Shown: piece after piece, positions 40,001 to 55,000 of the stretch
How the letters are laid out: each line of letters begins with the position of its first letter
How positions within the stretch are numbered: position 1 is the first letter of the stretch
Assembly: GCF_963855985.1 (NCBI RefSeq)
Contig: NC_087118.1
Location: 3,038,001-3,102,000 of the forward strand
DNA from: Ostrinia nubilalis
Taxonomy: Eukaryota; Arthropoda; Insecta; Lepidoptera; Crambidae
Length of the DNA: 64,000 nt
Reading direction: 5' to 3'
Program-made: the position numbers and the translations under genes
The notes under the pieces: generated by a model
Seen by the model: the letters and a program-made list of their open reading frames with translations, nothing else
Databases searched by the model: none
Told to the model about the DNA's origin: nothing

Positions 40001-43000
40001 ACGTGAATGCCGGGAGGCATCACGGTGTCGGATGGCCGAATGTAATGATTTTAGAATTCATATTGTATTTTATACGATTATTGGTTACTTTTAAATAGTT
40101 ATTGCAACAATTTTAGTATTTGTATTGTATTTTAGAAGAACCCAAAAACCCATTATTAAATTAAAATACTTTATTTGATTACTTCCTAGGCATTTTGCAG
40201 ACATTAGAATGATTTTAGAATTTATTTTGTATTAAATCCAATTATTTCATATTTATTATTTAATTTAATTATTTTAGATTTTTATTGTATACATTGTAGT
40301 ATTTTAAAAATTAAGAAAACAGCTAATTATGAAATAAGTATTGCATTTGACTAGTTCCGGAGCATGCCGTCGATAAGTCGTTTTGAACCGGTCGACTTTC
40401 ACTGATGGAAGGGGAAGTTACCTTATCGCTGGCATGCCGCTGGACAGGCAGTTCGATTTGAGCGTTCGAAGCGAGAGGTACTATTAGGTTGACGTCATAA
40501 TGTCGGAATTGTGTAAATCAGTGGTGCTGAAATACAAGTTAAACAACCTACAAGAGTGTTTCATTTCAGTCATAAGTCACCTCCACACAGGAGCGCCCCA
40601 CACAGGAGCCCCGCCCCACACAGGGGCCCCGCTCCACACAGGAGCGCTCCACACAGGAGCCTAATCATAGTCATAAGTCATCTCCACACAGGAGCGCTCC
40701 ACACAGGAGCCAGTCACAGTCATAAGTCATACGCAAGTCGTGTGTCGTGTGGTAATCATTATCCACAATGGTAGATAAGACCCCCACAGCTCTACCAGTC
40801 ATAGTCGCAAGTCATGAGTCTTGTATAAGTCATAAGTCACTTATTCCACTAACAAAATACATTGTGCGGGATCATTATCCACAATGCTAGATAAGACCCT
40901 CACAGCTCTCCCATGCTAGCCCAGATCGTCACCCAATAGAGCAGGTGAGACCCCTTCAGCAATAATCAACATCAGTTTGACGTGATAAGGTATTTTCAGA
41001 CTACTGTCAAGGTTTTAAAGGTATTGCCCCGCAAAGCTCTATAACTGTGCTTTATTACATTTGAATTAAATTACCAACGTATGAGACTATTACATTGTAT
41101 ACAAATTTTTAAAGAACAGTTTATGACTTTTTGTTAATTAAAATGTATTATACAGTGAATGACCTTTTAAATAATAGAATGATGTGACATCGGTAATGTA
41201 ACTTAATTTGACATTTACAATTAATTTAAAAGTTTTTTTATTTTTTTGACATTTGCAATTAAAATTTTGTATCCTGACATTTATTTATTGTATTGTTACT
41301 GTCGTGGTATATGAGTTGTAAAAAATATGTAAAGTCTAAAACTAAAATATGTAGCAATAATAATTAACATAACTTTTGTATTATTATTATGCTGCTGTTA
41401 TGTATAAAGCTGTGGTTTACTGAATAAAGAAAAATTAAATAAAAATAAAACTCTAAGAACAAGAACTTTTGCACGTCGCATGCGACAGAATATGCACCAA
41501 TCTGTAAAATTAAAATAAAATTTATAAAATTCATTTATTTTTGCAAATAGGCTTTAAAAAAGTACTTTTACACGTCCTAATATTAACCCTACCACTGCTT
41601 CGGGACAATAAATGGGCCAGTGCTGAGAAGAAGCAGCGCAAGAAACTCAGTCACTATTGTCAGCCTCCTTTTCAGGCGTTTACAGTCTTTAAAATATACA
41701 AATTATAGTCATAAGTATTGATGCGAGCTAGGTAGTTAAACATTCCAAACATTTTTACCCGACTACGGCAAAGCAAAAGGAGGGTTATGAGTTTGACAGG
41801 CTATGTATGTATGTATGTATGTATGTATGTTCATGTGTTCCCTCGTAACTTCTAAACTACTTATCAGAATTCGACAAATGACATATCATTAGAAGCGTCT
41901 TAATTGTCCGCTGGTTATAGGCTATATGGGGTTTCACAAAATCGAATGTGGCGCCCTCTAGCGGACAAAACATACAGAGTAAAAAAATAAAGTTAAGATA
42001 AATATGCCGTGTTTGGTATCATTTGAAAGCGCTTTACTTGTACATTTTGAATATATATATACAGGGTGTCCCGTAATGTAACGTCAAGCCGGAACTGGGT
42101 GTTGAGGCAAGTTGTGCTGGTTATCAGAAAAATATAAAAAAAAATCTATGTGGCATATTTTCAAAATAATAGGCATTTAAAAAAAATCTAAAAATTCTAC
42201 TCCAGGTGACGGTCCTTTTACTCGTGTTGCCACAAATTTTTACTTTTTCCAAATTTTTTTTTTGTTATGTAACCCTGAATAATGCTTCTCTAAATTGTTA
42301 TCAAAATTACAAAACCAGCTGCTCCAACTTGGCTGAAAAAAATACATTATTCCCAAAAAAAAAATCAAAATAAAAATTTTGCCTAGTTTAAACTGACTGT
42401 ACTGAAAAAAAATTGTACTACGCGAGTGTGGCAAGTGACGTCATAATTTGGCGCATTTAGTAAGGATTCCAAAATGGTATAACACTTGGTAAATTTTTGC
42501 TGTAATTGTCGACAATTTTTGGTTTTTTGGAAATAGTCCCGTTTTTAACTTTATCTACCTTGGTTAAAAATTATTATTCTAATGTGCCCAAAATTCAAGT
42601 TTCTGTGACTGACTACCGTGCAGTCAGTCACAGAAACTTTTGTCACCATGACAGTAATAATAATTAGTAGTTGACATACTGTGACAAAAGTCACCCGTGC
42701 GCGCGCGCCTTTACTTTACTACCTGCTCTGCCTGCACTTGTACTTGGCAACAGGGATAATATGGATATTATGAAGTTTCGGTTATGGATACGGTTACGGA
42801 TATTAGAATAATATTATACCGGTTTCGGTTACGGTCACGGATATGAAATCATTTCAGATTATCCGAAAGTTTCGGATAATTTCGATTACGGAATTATTAG
42901 AATTTCAAAAATGTAGGTATAATACAAATAGCAAGATGCTGCGTGAGCGTGACCCACATAGCTACTTTATGTACCAACTAAGACGACACCTATGTATGAT

Positions 43001-46000
43001 AAAGGTAAAACAGGCTGGCATATTAGATGGTGCCAGCGAATGCCAGACAAGTTGGTAACAAATATTAAGATTTAAAGTACAATTCCAAGATGGGCCGCAG
43101 ACCGCAAACTGCAACCGCAAACTGCAAAACTATGAAATCGACAGCGAGGCATTGCAGCTGCGGCGTGTATGTATACTGCAGATTTCATAGAGTTTTGCAG
43201 TTTGGAATGGTACCCTTAAGACTCCGCCTTTATCCGAAACTATCCGTAACTTTTGAATCAGTTTCGGTTACGGTTATGGATATTTTTTTATTTCGGATAT
43301 CCGATAGTTTCGGTTACGGTTACGGATATCCATAACATCCCTGCTTGGTAAGATGGCCCTCTCCGTCCCGCTCATACCTTTTAAAATGGCTTCTCCACCT
43401 CACTTAAGCCAGAAACTTGAATTTTGGGCACATTAGAATAATATTTTTAACCAAGGTAGATAAAGTTAAAAACGGGATTATTTCCAATAAACAAAAATTG
43501 TCGACAATTACAGCAAGATTTTACAAAGTGTTATACCATTTTGGAATCCTTACTAAATGCGCCAAATTATGACGTCGCTTGCCACACTCGCGTAGTAAAA
43601 TTTTTTTTCAGTACAGTCAGTTTAAACTAGGCAAAATTTTTATTTTGATATTTTTTTTGGGAATAATGTATTTTTTTCAGCCAAGTTGGAGCAGCTGGTT
43701 TTGTAATTTTGATAACAATTTAGAGAAGCATTATTCAGGGTTACATAACAAAAAAAAAAATTTAGAAAAAGTGACGAGTAAAAAGACCGTCACCGGTAGT
43801 AGAATTTTTTAATTTTTTTTAAATGCCTATTATTTTGACAAAATGCCACATAGATTTTTTTTTATATTTTTCTGATAACCAGCATAACTTGCCTCAACAC
43901 CCAGTTCCGGCTTGACGTTACATTACGGGACACCCTGTATATTACTAGCATTTGCTTGTGACTTTACCTGTATTCATGGGCTGATTGCATATAATTCAGA
44001 TCTTTTCGTTCATAGCTTCTTTACTACTTATAAGTTCATCAATTTAACTTTTGTTAATACATATTATGCGCCACAAATACACTTTAACACCAAAATAGTA
44101 CAAATAATAAAAAGTAAAAAAACTAAAACCCAACTACGACAAAAAACGACGCTGAAAAAGTATAAAACAAGATTTTCAGAATACTGAACTGAACGAAGTT
44201 GCCAATGTAGTTGCATAGTAATTTTCATGTTTGGAAAGGCGTAGTCACACGTTACTTAAACCTACCTACCGTAGCACTTTGACAACGTGTGACTGCGGTT
44301 TTCCAAACATGAAAATTACTATGCAACTACATTGGCAACTTCGTTCAGTTCAGTATTCTGAAAATCTTGTTTTATACTTTTTCAGCGTCGTTTTTTGTCG
44401 TAGTTGGGTTTTAGTTTTTGCCGTAGTCGGGTAAAAATAAGGACCTAATATAAACAAATGATACATGATAAGTATATTAAAATAATTAATTGAAATGACT
44501 CGGCACAACACGATATTTGTTACAGATGGCGACCTTGGTCCGACAATCAAAATGGCCGCTCGGCACTGTGCAGACGAGATTTTTGTATCGAAACTTGACT
44601 GTCCGTGGGTACTACAGTGCCATTCTTTTTTTTTATACAATCAAATTATATTTCTTCGCTTCATTCTTCAGATATAACATAACCAGGTAGTCCTTTTAGC
44701 CTACAAGGTAGAATCGCTTTAGAGATTTTTGATATCGAGAATCGATATTTGAATTCAATCGATTTCCTAACGACGCTTGGTCACGGCACTATTCGGCGCG
44801 AGACGCCATTCATTTTTCGTGCGAGGTAGAAGACGAACGCGCTGCGGTGGAAATAATAATTTCTGCTAGCAATTATGCCGAAACGAAAAAGTGACGACGA
44901 CCTAATAAAACGTTATAAAAATAAAATTAAAAAGCTTGAACATAAAAAACAAGAATCTGAACGACGTCGACGAGTTATTATTTATTCCGATTCTGACACG
45001 GATTTGGGGACAGATGACAGTAAGTAAAACGAAATTTTTCTTTAAAGATATAAATTATTTCTAGTTTGAAAGTGCAATTATTTAAAAGCCTGGCGGTTAG
45101 CCGTGAGCTAACACGAAGGCGGCTTACATTGTAATTGTTTAACGATATTAATTTGAATGCACTCGCCTGGCGGTTGACCGAGCGTCATCACGATGGCTGT
45201 ATTTATATCTACCTACCTATACAATATTATATAATTGTAACTAGGTAGTGTTATTGGTTAATTTAAAATTTACATACATGTTGTTATTCGGCGGTTAACC
45301 GGGAGTTAACACGAGAGTAAAATTTTCATCGTACTAAGTACGTCCCGTATGTTCCAGACGGAACGTCGCCTACGACGTCACCGCAAGTGGAAATACTTCC
45401 TTCAACGAGCTCCGACCCCGTTACCCAAGGAGAACGCTGACGCAAGTGTAAGCGAGCCAGCGCCCACAGAGGCTGCTGCTGCTTCTTTAGAACCGGACCC
45501 TGAGCTGGACCCCGAGCTTTTACTAGCACTTGGAGATGAAACAGGGAGTACACCCATTTTTGGCGAGAAGATTCACCATAGCCTGGCCCAACGATGGGAC
45601 CCCATCTTAAAAAAGGGATTGGCAAAGGAGGCTAAAGACAAGCTGATGAAAGAGTATTTGATACCAGAAAACTGCTCTCTCCTACAGGCCCCCAAGCTTA
45701 ATAGCGAAGTAGCGGCCGCTATTTCAGAAGCGGCGCGCCAAAGAGATAAAAGAAAGGAGACCGACCAGCAACAGTTAGGGCTAGGTACAGCAGCCATCAA
45801 CAAAGCTTTGACTATCATGCTTACAAGCGACGACAAGATCGAAGCTATCAGAATACTAAGTGATGGATGTCGTATACTTACTGATCTTCATTACCAGCAA
45901 ACGAAATCGTGCATTAGTGTCATCAATTACTCACTAGCGAAACCCTTCTTGAACGTTGTTCAAGAGAGCGAACGAGATAACACACTTTACGGAAATAAAC

Positions 46001-49000
46001 TAGGCGACAAAATAAAAGCCTCCAGAGCCATAGAGAAACAAGGACTATCAATAAAGAAGTTTACTAAACCAGCAAGGAGTAATTCGCTTCCGGAAACAAC
46101 AACGACCAATACCCGTTATCAGTACACGCCCGCTCAGCCCGCTGCGTATCAGGGAAACTGGTCGGCCCCCCCGCGCTATCAACAGTTCCAACAGAACAGG
46201 GGAGGACGTCGGGGGGGTCTGAGAACGAGTGCCCCTGCGAACCGTCGGGCACCTCAGCCAGCATCGAACGCGTCGGGCCCGAACAAACCTCGGACACCTG
46301 CGACTCGCCAGTAGATAAGGTAACTCATGCTGGTAGAATATCCCATTTCTACAATTGTTGGCTTAAAATAACAACCAACCCTGTTATATTAGAGTGGATA
46401 GCTTTAGGTTTCCCAATACCATTCGATTCTGTTGTGTACCAAACCCATGCACCAACGTCTTCCTTGTCAATCACTGAAAAAGCAGACATGGTAGCTGCTA
46501 TTCAAAAATTATTAAAGTTAGGCGCAATCAGACCTTGTATGCCCTGTGATGATCAATTTATATCTGTCGTAGAATATTGATTGTCATGTAATTACTTAGT
46601 AATCATTTGAAAAAAAAAAAACCAAATAATAATAACAACATTAATTTTAAATGTAATAAATTATAATTTGATTTATTGTAAATGTCTAGTTATGTTATAA
46701 AATAGTTTGCAGTAAGTAAAAGGAGTTGTATTGACCGTACCGAGACAGGTCGGGCGCTACCTGCTAGCCGGTTTGGGTGGGGATGGCTGTATAAAAGAAC
46801 GAGCACGACCGTAGTCGTGGCATTCTGGCCTTACCCGCCGCTCGGTATTGTTGTCTCGGTCCTGTGTGTGAGACTGCTCGAATATTATTATTGTATTCTT
46901 ACCGAAATACAACAATCTATAGTGTAAAAACTATACATCGTTTTATTTAACTTCCTGGTGAAACATAATGTCTTGCCCCTTCTGACCGTTCTCCGACATC
47001 AGAATTGGGATAAAGAAGGCCAGCCCACTTCAATTTTTTTTTCTCCTTTCTGCCGTACAGGCAAAACTCAAGGAAAATTATGGCTTTCAGAGTTGTGGCA
47101 CTTGCATATCTACTATTCATGATGCTTTCTTTATATTTGACTAAAATGCACTTGTATTTTTTGGCTTTTATCTTTTATATTCGTTATAGTAGGTTTATAA
47201 GACAAGGTAGTTTTCAGTTGATGAATATTCATGTTTTACCATAATTATGGTTAAAGGTAGTAGTTTGCAAATTAGTATTACATCCAATCATAAGTGATAA
47301 TTTAATCTTAACTCAAAACAATTTTTAGTTTGGCTCAGTGGTACAAATAGTATAAAAAAGTGCGCCATTATGAACATGCAATAAATTACGTCACGTGCAT
47401 TGAGTGAAAAATGTTATTGTAAACTATTTGAACCTATCACGGTTCACCACTGATCAGAATATTATCGTGACGGATGAATAGACTGAAACTATTAGAATTG
47501 CTTAAATAGACTTCCTGAATTAATTATCGGTTTACCTTGTAGTAGGTACTCGTGTAATAGAATACGGGCGGTAGGCTTAAAATAAGATTTTATCTCGGGA
47601 AAGTAGCAGCCTTGCCACTTTACACTTGCTTACCTATTCATGATCAATTGAGAAGATTGCCATAGGGTTTTGTACCAGTCTAAAGTTGAAGTCGTGGTAC
47701 ATGCTGTTCACAGTAGCGGTGATGATGATTTTTCTGTAATGGGAACTCGAATTTGCTCTTGAGCCGTAAATCGTAGTGTGTAGTCGATGGGTGATGCACA
47801 CAGTGTTGTGATATCTAGTACTTAATGGTACAGTTTCAGTAATGGTGATTAGTGTGGGAAATGGAGATACTCGAGTGTCCTACGAATTTATTAGTGACTA
47901 AAATTATTGAAGTGTTACATAGCCCTGGCTCCTTCTATGTTCTTAAATGTTAAGTGTCGATTTTAGAAAATACTACATTATTTAATATCCCATCTCGTGA
48001 ACTACAAGCAGTTTTCTCAATTGTTAGGTCGGATCCGGAATATCGTAGCCGTATCCTATTAGAAACCGGTATCTGTTCTGAGTAGTCCCTGGGAATTAGG
48101 TAGTGTGATAGTTCTGGGTGGTGCAGTAGGATCTGGCCGTGTGTAGCTAGGAGTATGAAGTCATTGGTTGACTTAGGCTCCCGAGGTAGGGTATCAAAAT
48201 GTGGACCGCAATTGTGATACCTGGGACTCATTCGATTTTTAAAGTAATTTTTGGTAATGATGATGTACCACATGGCCTTAGTGACTTCAATGTAGCAATT
48301 ATTAGGAATTGTGAATAGTAATGATTGGATTTCTAAAAGCTAGGTAGTTTCTAATAGATAGCTATGGTTAATAGTTAGTATCACTAAACATCTACTTGGA
48401 TGGCTTTTATTTTAAAGAGTGGATAGAGTATAGGAAACTAGTTGTAGAAAGAGTATCTAGTAGTACTGAAAGTTAAGTTTCCTCATTTCTGAAAGCATTT
48501 GTTTTTTTTTTTTTTTTTTTCAACTTTGCTACCGCACATTCTATGATGGCATAGCATTTACCAGCTACTTTCGATTTGCTTCGTGACACCAAATTACAAA
48601 ATGTAGTCTTGGGAATCACTTTAGACTCTAAACTTCAGTGGGGTCCTCATATTGAAACCTTGTCAGCAAGGCTCAGTTCAGCTGCTTTTGCAGTGAGAAA
48701 GATAAGGCAATTAACTGACATTGAAAAGGCAAGGCTAGTTTATTTGTCATACGGCATTTATTGTTGTGGGGCTCAGCTGCGGACATTGAAACTGTGTTTG
48801 TTCTGCAGAAGAGAGCAGTGCGGGCCATTTATAACCTTGGACCCCGATTTTCCTTGAGAGAATTCTTTAAGGAGATTAATATACTGACAGTAGCTTCACA
48901 GTTCATTTATGAAAACCTTTTATATGTTCGCAAAAATATAGAGCAATTTACTAGAAAGAGTGATTTACACAAGTTCAATACAAGAAACAAAAATAAACTT

Positions 49001-52000
49001 GCCGTTCCAAATTTCAGACTGCACAAGATTGGTAATTCATTTATGGGGAAATGTATTAAACTTTTCAATAAATTACCACAAACTGTTGTAGAATTGCCCA
49101 TTCATAAATTTAAAGCACATATCAAAAGCACCTTAATGAAATAGGGCTACTATAAAGTTGATGATTATATAAAAGATAAAAAAACTAAAACCCAACTACG
49201 ACAAAAAACGACGCTGAAAAAGTATAAAACAAGATTTTCAGAATACTGAACTGAACGAAGTTGCCAATGTAGTTGCATAGTAATTTTCATGTTTGGAAAA
49301 CCGCAGTCACACGTTGTCAAAGTGCTACGGTAGGTAGGTTTAAGTAACGTGTGACTACGCCTTTCCAAACATGAAAATTACTATGCAACTACATTGGCAA
49401 CTTCGTTCAGTTCAGTATTCTGAAAATCTTGTTTTATACTTTTTCAGCGTCGTTTTTTGTCGTAGTTGGGTTTTAGTTTTTTTACTTTTTATTATTTGTA
49501 CTATTTTGGTGTTAAAGTGTATTTGTGGCGCATAATATGTATTAACAAAAGTTAAATTGATGAACTTATAAGTAGTAAAGAAGCTATGAACGAAAAGATC
49601 TGAATTATATGCAATCAGCCCATGAATACAGGTAAAGTCACAAGCAAATGCTAGTAATATACAGGGTGTCCCGTAATGTAACGTCAAGCCGGAACTGGGT
49701 GTTGAGGCAAGTTATGCTGGTTATCAGAAAAATATAAAAAAAAATCTATGTGGCATTTTGTCAAAATAATAGGCATTTAAAAAAAATTAAAAAATTCTAC
49801 TACCGGTGACGGTCTTTTTACTCGTCACTTTTTCTAAATTTTTTTTTTTGTTATGTAACCCTGAATAATGCTTCTCTAAATTGTTATCAAAATTACAAAA
49901 CCAGCTGCTCCAACTTGGCTGAAAAAAATACATTATTCCCAAAAAAAATATCAAAATAAAAATTTTGCCTAGTTTAAACTGACTGTACTGAAAAAAAATT
50001 TTACTACGCGAGTGTGGCAAGCGACGTCATAATTTGGCGCATTTAGTAAGGATTCCAAAATGGTATAACACTTTGTAAAATCTTGCTGTAATTGTCGACA
50101 ATTTTTGTTTATTGGAAATAATCCCGTTTTTAACTTTATCTACCTTGGTTAAAAATATTATTCTAATGTGCCCAAAATTCAAGTTTCTGGCTTAAGTGAG
50201 GTGGAGAAGCCATTTTAAAAGGTATGAGCGGGACGGAGAGGGCCATCTTACCAAGCAGGGATGTTATGGATATCCGTAACCGTAACCGAAACTATCGGAT
50301 ATCCGAAATAAAAAAATATCCATAACCGTAACCGAAACTGATTCAAAAGTTACGGATAGTTTCGGATAAAGGCGGAGTCTTAAGGGTACCATTCCAAACT
50401 GCAAAACTCTATGAAATCTGCAGTATACATACACGCCGCAGCTGCAATGCCTCGCTGTCGATTTCATAGTTTTGCAGTTTGCGGTTGCAGTTTGCGGTCT
50501 GCGGCCCATCTTGGAATTGTACTTTAAATCTTAATATTTGTTACCAACTTGTCTGGCATTCGCTGGCACCATCTAATATGCCAGCCTGTTTTACCTTTAT
50601 CATACATAGGTGTCGTCTTAGTTGGTACATAAAGTAGCTATGTGGGTCACGCTCACGCAGCATCTTGCTATTTGTATTATACCTACATTTTTGAAATTCT
50701 AATAATTCCGTAATCGAAATTATCCGAAACTTTCGGATAATCTGAAATGATTTCATATCCGTGACCGTAACCGAAACCGGTATAATATTATTCTAATATC
50801 CGTAACCGTATCCATAACCGAAACTTCATAATATCCATATTATCCCTGTTGCCAAGTACAAGTGCAGGCAGAGCAGGTAGTAAAGTAAAGGCGCGCGCGC
50901 ACGGGTGACTTTTGTCACAGTATGTCAACTACTAATTATTATTACTGTCATGGTGACAAAAGTTTCTGTGACTGACTGCACGGTAGTCAGTCACAGAAAC
51001 TTGAATTTTGGGCACATTAGAATAATAATTTTTAACCAAGGTAGATAAAGTTAAAAACGGGACTATTTCCAAAAAACCAAAAATTGTCGACAATTACAGC
51101 AAAAATTTACCAAGTGTTATACCATTTTGGAATCCTTACTAAATGCGCCAAATTATGACGTCACTTGCCACACTCGCGTAGTACAATTTTTTTTCAGTAC
51201 AGTCAGTTTAAACTAGGCAAAATTTTTATTTTGATTTTTTTTTTGGGAATAATGTATTTTTTTCAGCCAAGTTGGAGCAGCTGGTTTTGTAATTTTGATA
51301 ACAATTTAGAGAAGCATTATTCAGGGTTACATAACAAAAAAAAAATTTGGAAAAAGTAAAAATTTGTGGCAACACGAGTAAAAGGACCGTCACCTGGAGT
51401 AGAATTTTTAGATTTTTTTTAAATGCCTATTATTTTGAAAATATGCCACATAGATTTTTTTTTATATTTTTCTGATAACCAGCACAACTTGCCTCAACAC
51501 CCAGTTCCGGCTTGACGTTACATTACGGGACACCCTGTATATATATATTCAAAATGTACAAGTAAAGCGCTTTCAAATGATACCAAACACGGCATATTTA
51601 TCTTAACTTTATTTTTTTACTCTGTATGTTTTGTCCGCTAGAGGGCGCCACATTCGATTTTGTGAAACCCCATATAGCCTATAACCAGCGGACAATTAAG
51701 ACGCTTCTAATGATATGTCATTTGTCGAATTCTGATAAGTAGTTTAGAAGTTACGAGGGAACACATGAACATACATACATACATACATACATACATACAT
51801 ACATAGCCTGTCAAACTCATAACCCTCCTTTTGCTTTGCCGTAGTCGGGTAAAAACAAAAGGAGGGTTATGATTTTGACAGGCTATGTATGTATGTATGT
51901 ATGTATGTATGTATGTATGTTCATGTGTACCCTCGTAACTTCTAAACTACTTATCAGAATTCGACAAATGACATATCATTAGAAGCGTCTTAATTGTCCG

Positions 52001-55000
52001 CTGGTTATAGGCTATATGGGGTTTCACAAAATCGAATGTGGCGCCTTCTAACGGACAAAACATAGGTACAGAGTAAAAAAATAAAGTTGAGATAAATATG
52101 CCGTGTTTGGTATCATTTGAAAGCGCTTTACTTTTACATTAATAATAAATATATATAACTAGCATTTGCTCGTGACTTTACCAGTATTCATGGGCTAATT
52201 GCATATAATTCACATCTTTTCGTTCATAGCTTCTTTGCTACTTATTAGTTCATCAATTTTACTTTTGTTAATATTATGCGCCACAAATACCCTTTATCAC
52301 CAAAATAGTACAAATAATAAAAAGTAAAAAAAACTAAAACCCAACTACGACAAAAAACGACGCTGAAAAAGTATAAAACAAGATTTTCAGAATACAAAAC
52401 TTAACAAAGTTTCTAATGTTAGTTGCATAGTAATTTTCATGTTTGGAAAGGCGTAGTCACACGTTACATATACCTACCTACCGTAGCACTTTAACAACGT
52501 GTGACTGCGGTTTTCCAAACATGAAAATTACTATGCAACTAACATTAGAAACTTTGTTAAGTTTTGTATTCTGAAAATCTTGTTTTATACTTTTTCAGCG
52601 TCGTTTTTTGTCGTAGTTGGGTTTTTAAAGATAGTATAGTCTACTTTCAAAGCTGCCGAGAGCATAACTTTGTCATAATAAAATAAAATTGCCAGAAAAT
52701 CTGACAAAAAAAGTACAATTATGTTTTAACATTTTCTTTTCTTAAAGAAATTGTAAGTTCAGAGTATAGATTTTCAACTTTAGATGCCTTATTTAATTAC
52801 CTATCTACCAGTATTTTTTTTTTCGTAATCAGAACTATACTTTTCTATAAATAGTAGTTTTTATCGGGACATGTCACGCGATTTTTTTTATGCACCTGTC
52901 GAGCGAAAGCGCCGGACAGGTGAGTGATAGAAATAATATTTACGAATATTGATGTGCCGTTCTCGAGAACGCTCTCTCAGCTGAGAATATTCTCGGGAGC
53001 GTTCCCGGGAGCGTTCTCCTAAGTGAGAAAGGTTGAGAATCATGTTTATAAAATGGAAATAAACAAACTTTCTTAAGTAAAATAGTATTGAATGAAGTCA
53101 ACAGATAAGTGTATATTAAACAATACACTCTATTTGCAGTGAAAGGCTATATTCTCAGTGTTCCCGAGAATATTCTCGGGAACTTTCTCGGCAATATTCT
53201 TGGCAACTGCAACTTTATTATATTTTATTTTTTTCGTCGTGAAATGTCGTTTTAATGATATGAAAGATGACAGAAATTTCTTTTTACACGTAATTAAATA
53301 ATGTAACTGTCAATTTTTTCGTTTTTAACACGCTCTTATTAGGTCGACGTGTATGTAACTAACTATGTATTGGAATCTTAGAATCTGAATTACACGCACT
53401 TCTAAGTCTTGTATCATTATGAAACTTGGCAATTATATGTAGATTAGAAATGACAATACAATATTGTGGTACCAGCTGGTCTGATGGGACTGGAAGGTGG
53501 CCAAAAAGAAGTCCTAAACGAAACGGCAGAATTGCGTGCGTCACATCGAGTTTGGGTTCATTGGATGTCTTTTCGAATTTTAAGTGCTAGATAATGTCCA
53601 GGGTCCTAATGATGGAGTCAGGAGGTAGCCATAGGAACTCCTAAAAGAAACGGCGGAAACTCATCGAGTTTGGGTTCGTTAGATTTGTCTTTTCGAGCAC
53701 TTTAATGCTAGATGATGTCCAAGGTCCTGATGATTTTTGACTTTTTAGTGTTGTTAGTAATTAAAAGCGTGTTTTTGGTTTTTTAAACTATTCTTATTTG
53801 ACATTAAGGGCATATTTCACAATCGCTTAGTAAGGGCCTGTTTCGCCACTTCTTAACACTGGATAAGTTGTGGATAGCCTGTCTGACGGATCATTTGACA
53901 CACTTTTATAGAAAATACGTGCTAGCCAGAATGATCCGACACTTAACGAATATATCCCGTACATTAGTCTTTTTTTTATGCTTGACAAGGCAGGTATTTG
54001 ACCGCCATCGCACCTGATGTTAAGTGGGATGCAGTCTAGGATGGTGCATATTTGCCCTGTAAGTGCCTATTCACTCTCGCCTTGAAGAGGCCCGGATTAT
54101 AGTTTTCGGGAAAGACAGCAGCAGGCAATGAATTCCAGTCCCTAGTTGTTCGCATTATAAAAGAGTCATCGCATTATAACAATCTGCACGAGATTAGAAT
54201 GGTTCTCAAACAGCTGAAAAACAACAAGGCACCGTAATCACGTCTGAGCTTCTGAAAGCAGGCGGAATGCCGGTATTAAAGGCCCTAAACCTTGTTGAAG
54301 AATTATAGACCCATTTCGCTTCTGAGCCATGTTTACAAGCTGTTTTCGATAGTCATTACGAATTGTCACGCTAGCAGGCTCGACGACTTTCAGCCCCCCG
54401 AATAAGCCGGTTTTCGAAAAGGCTTTAGTACCACATACCATAATAAATACGCTACGGCAGATTATACGGAAGATCAAGGAGTATAATCAGCCACTTTGCG
54501 ATTGTGAACTATGAGAAAGCCTTCGATTCGATTGAGACATGGGCAGTGCTTCAGTCTTTTCGACTGTGCCAAATTGACTATTGATACATTAAAGTGTTGA
54601 AAGGCTTGTACAAACACGCCACAGTGACAGTCCGTTTTAAGATCAGGATCCGAAACCTATCCAGTTGCAGAGAGGGGTGAGACAGGGAGACGTCATCACC
54701 ACCGCTCTGGACGATGTTTTCAAGCTTCTGGGCTGAAGCGGATTCAGCATATACCTGGGGGCAAACAGTCCAGTTAGGTAGGTCCAACTTCGAAAAAAAG
54801 GTCAATCATCGAATCCAGCTCGGCTGGGCAGCCTTCGGGAAGCTTCACGATATTTTCACGCGGCTTCTCCGTCGCGTTGCCTCTCCGCTTTAAATCCACT
54901 TTGAATCCGCTTTAAATCCACTTTGAATCCGCTTGCAATCCGCTAGGTTGGCAAGGGCCTTAAAACTCAGAGGCACATTGATGTTCAAATACCGTAGCCG

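Larger units (their letters stand above)
17593..40568 (+). mobile_element. Ty3/gypsy element B containing a nested Polinton
   Basis: LTRs 17593-18119 and 40041-40568 are flanked by the 4-bp duplication GTCA (17589-17592 and 40569-40572). Removing the Polinton and its TSD leaves about 6.3 kb, a normal gypsy length. The internal region holds a minisatellite, a gag-like basic frame cut by the Polinton, and decayed RNase H and integrase zinc-finger remnants near 39-39.5 kb. RT and protease are not recognisable. It is probably a nonautonomous derivative. Confidence 0.85.
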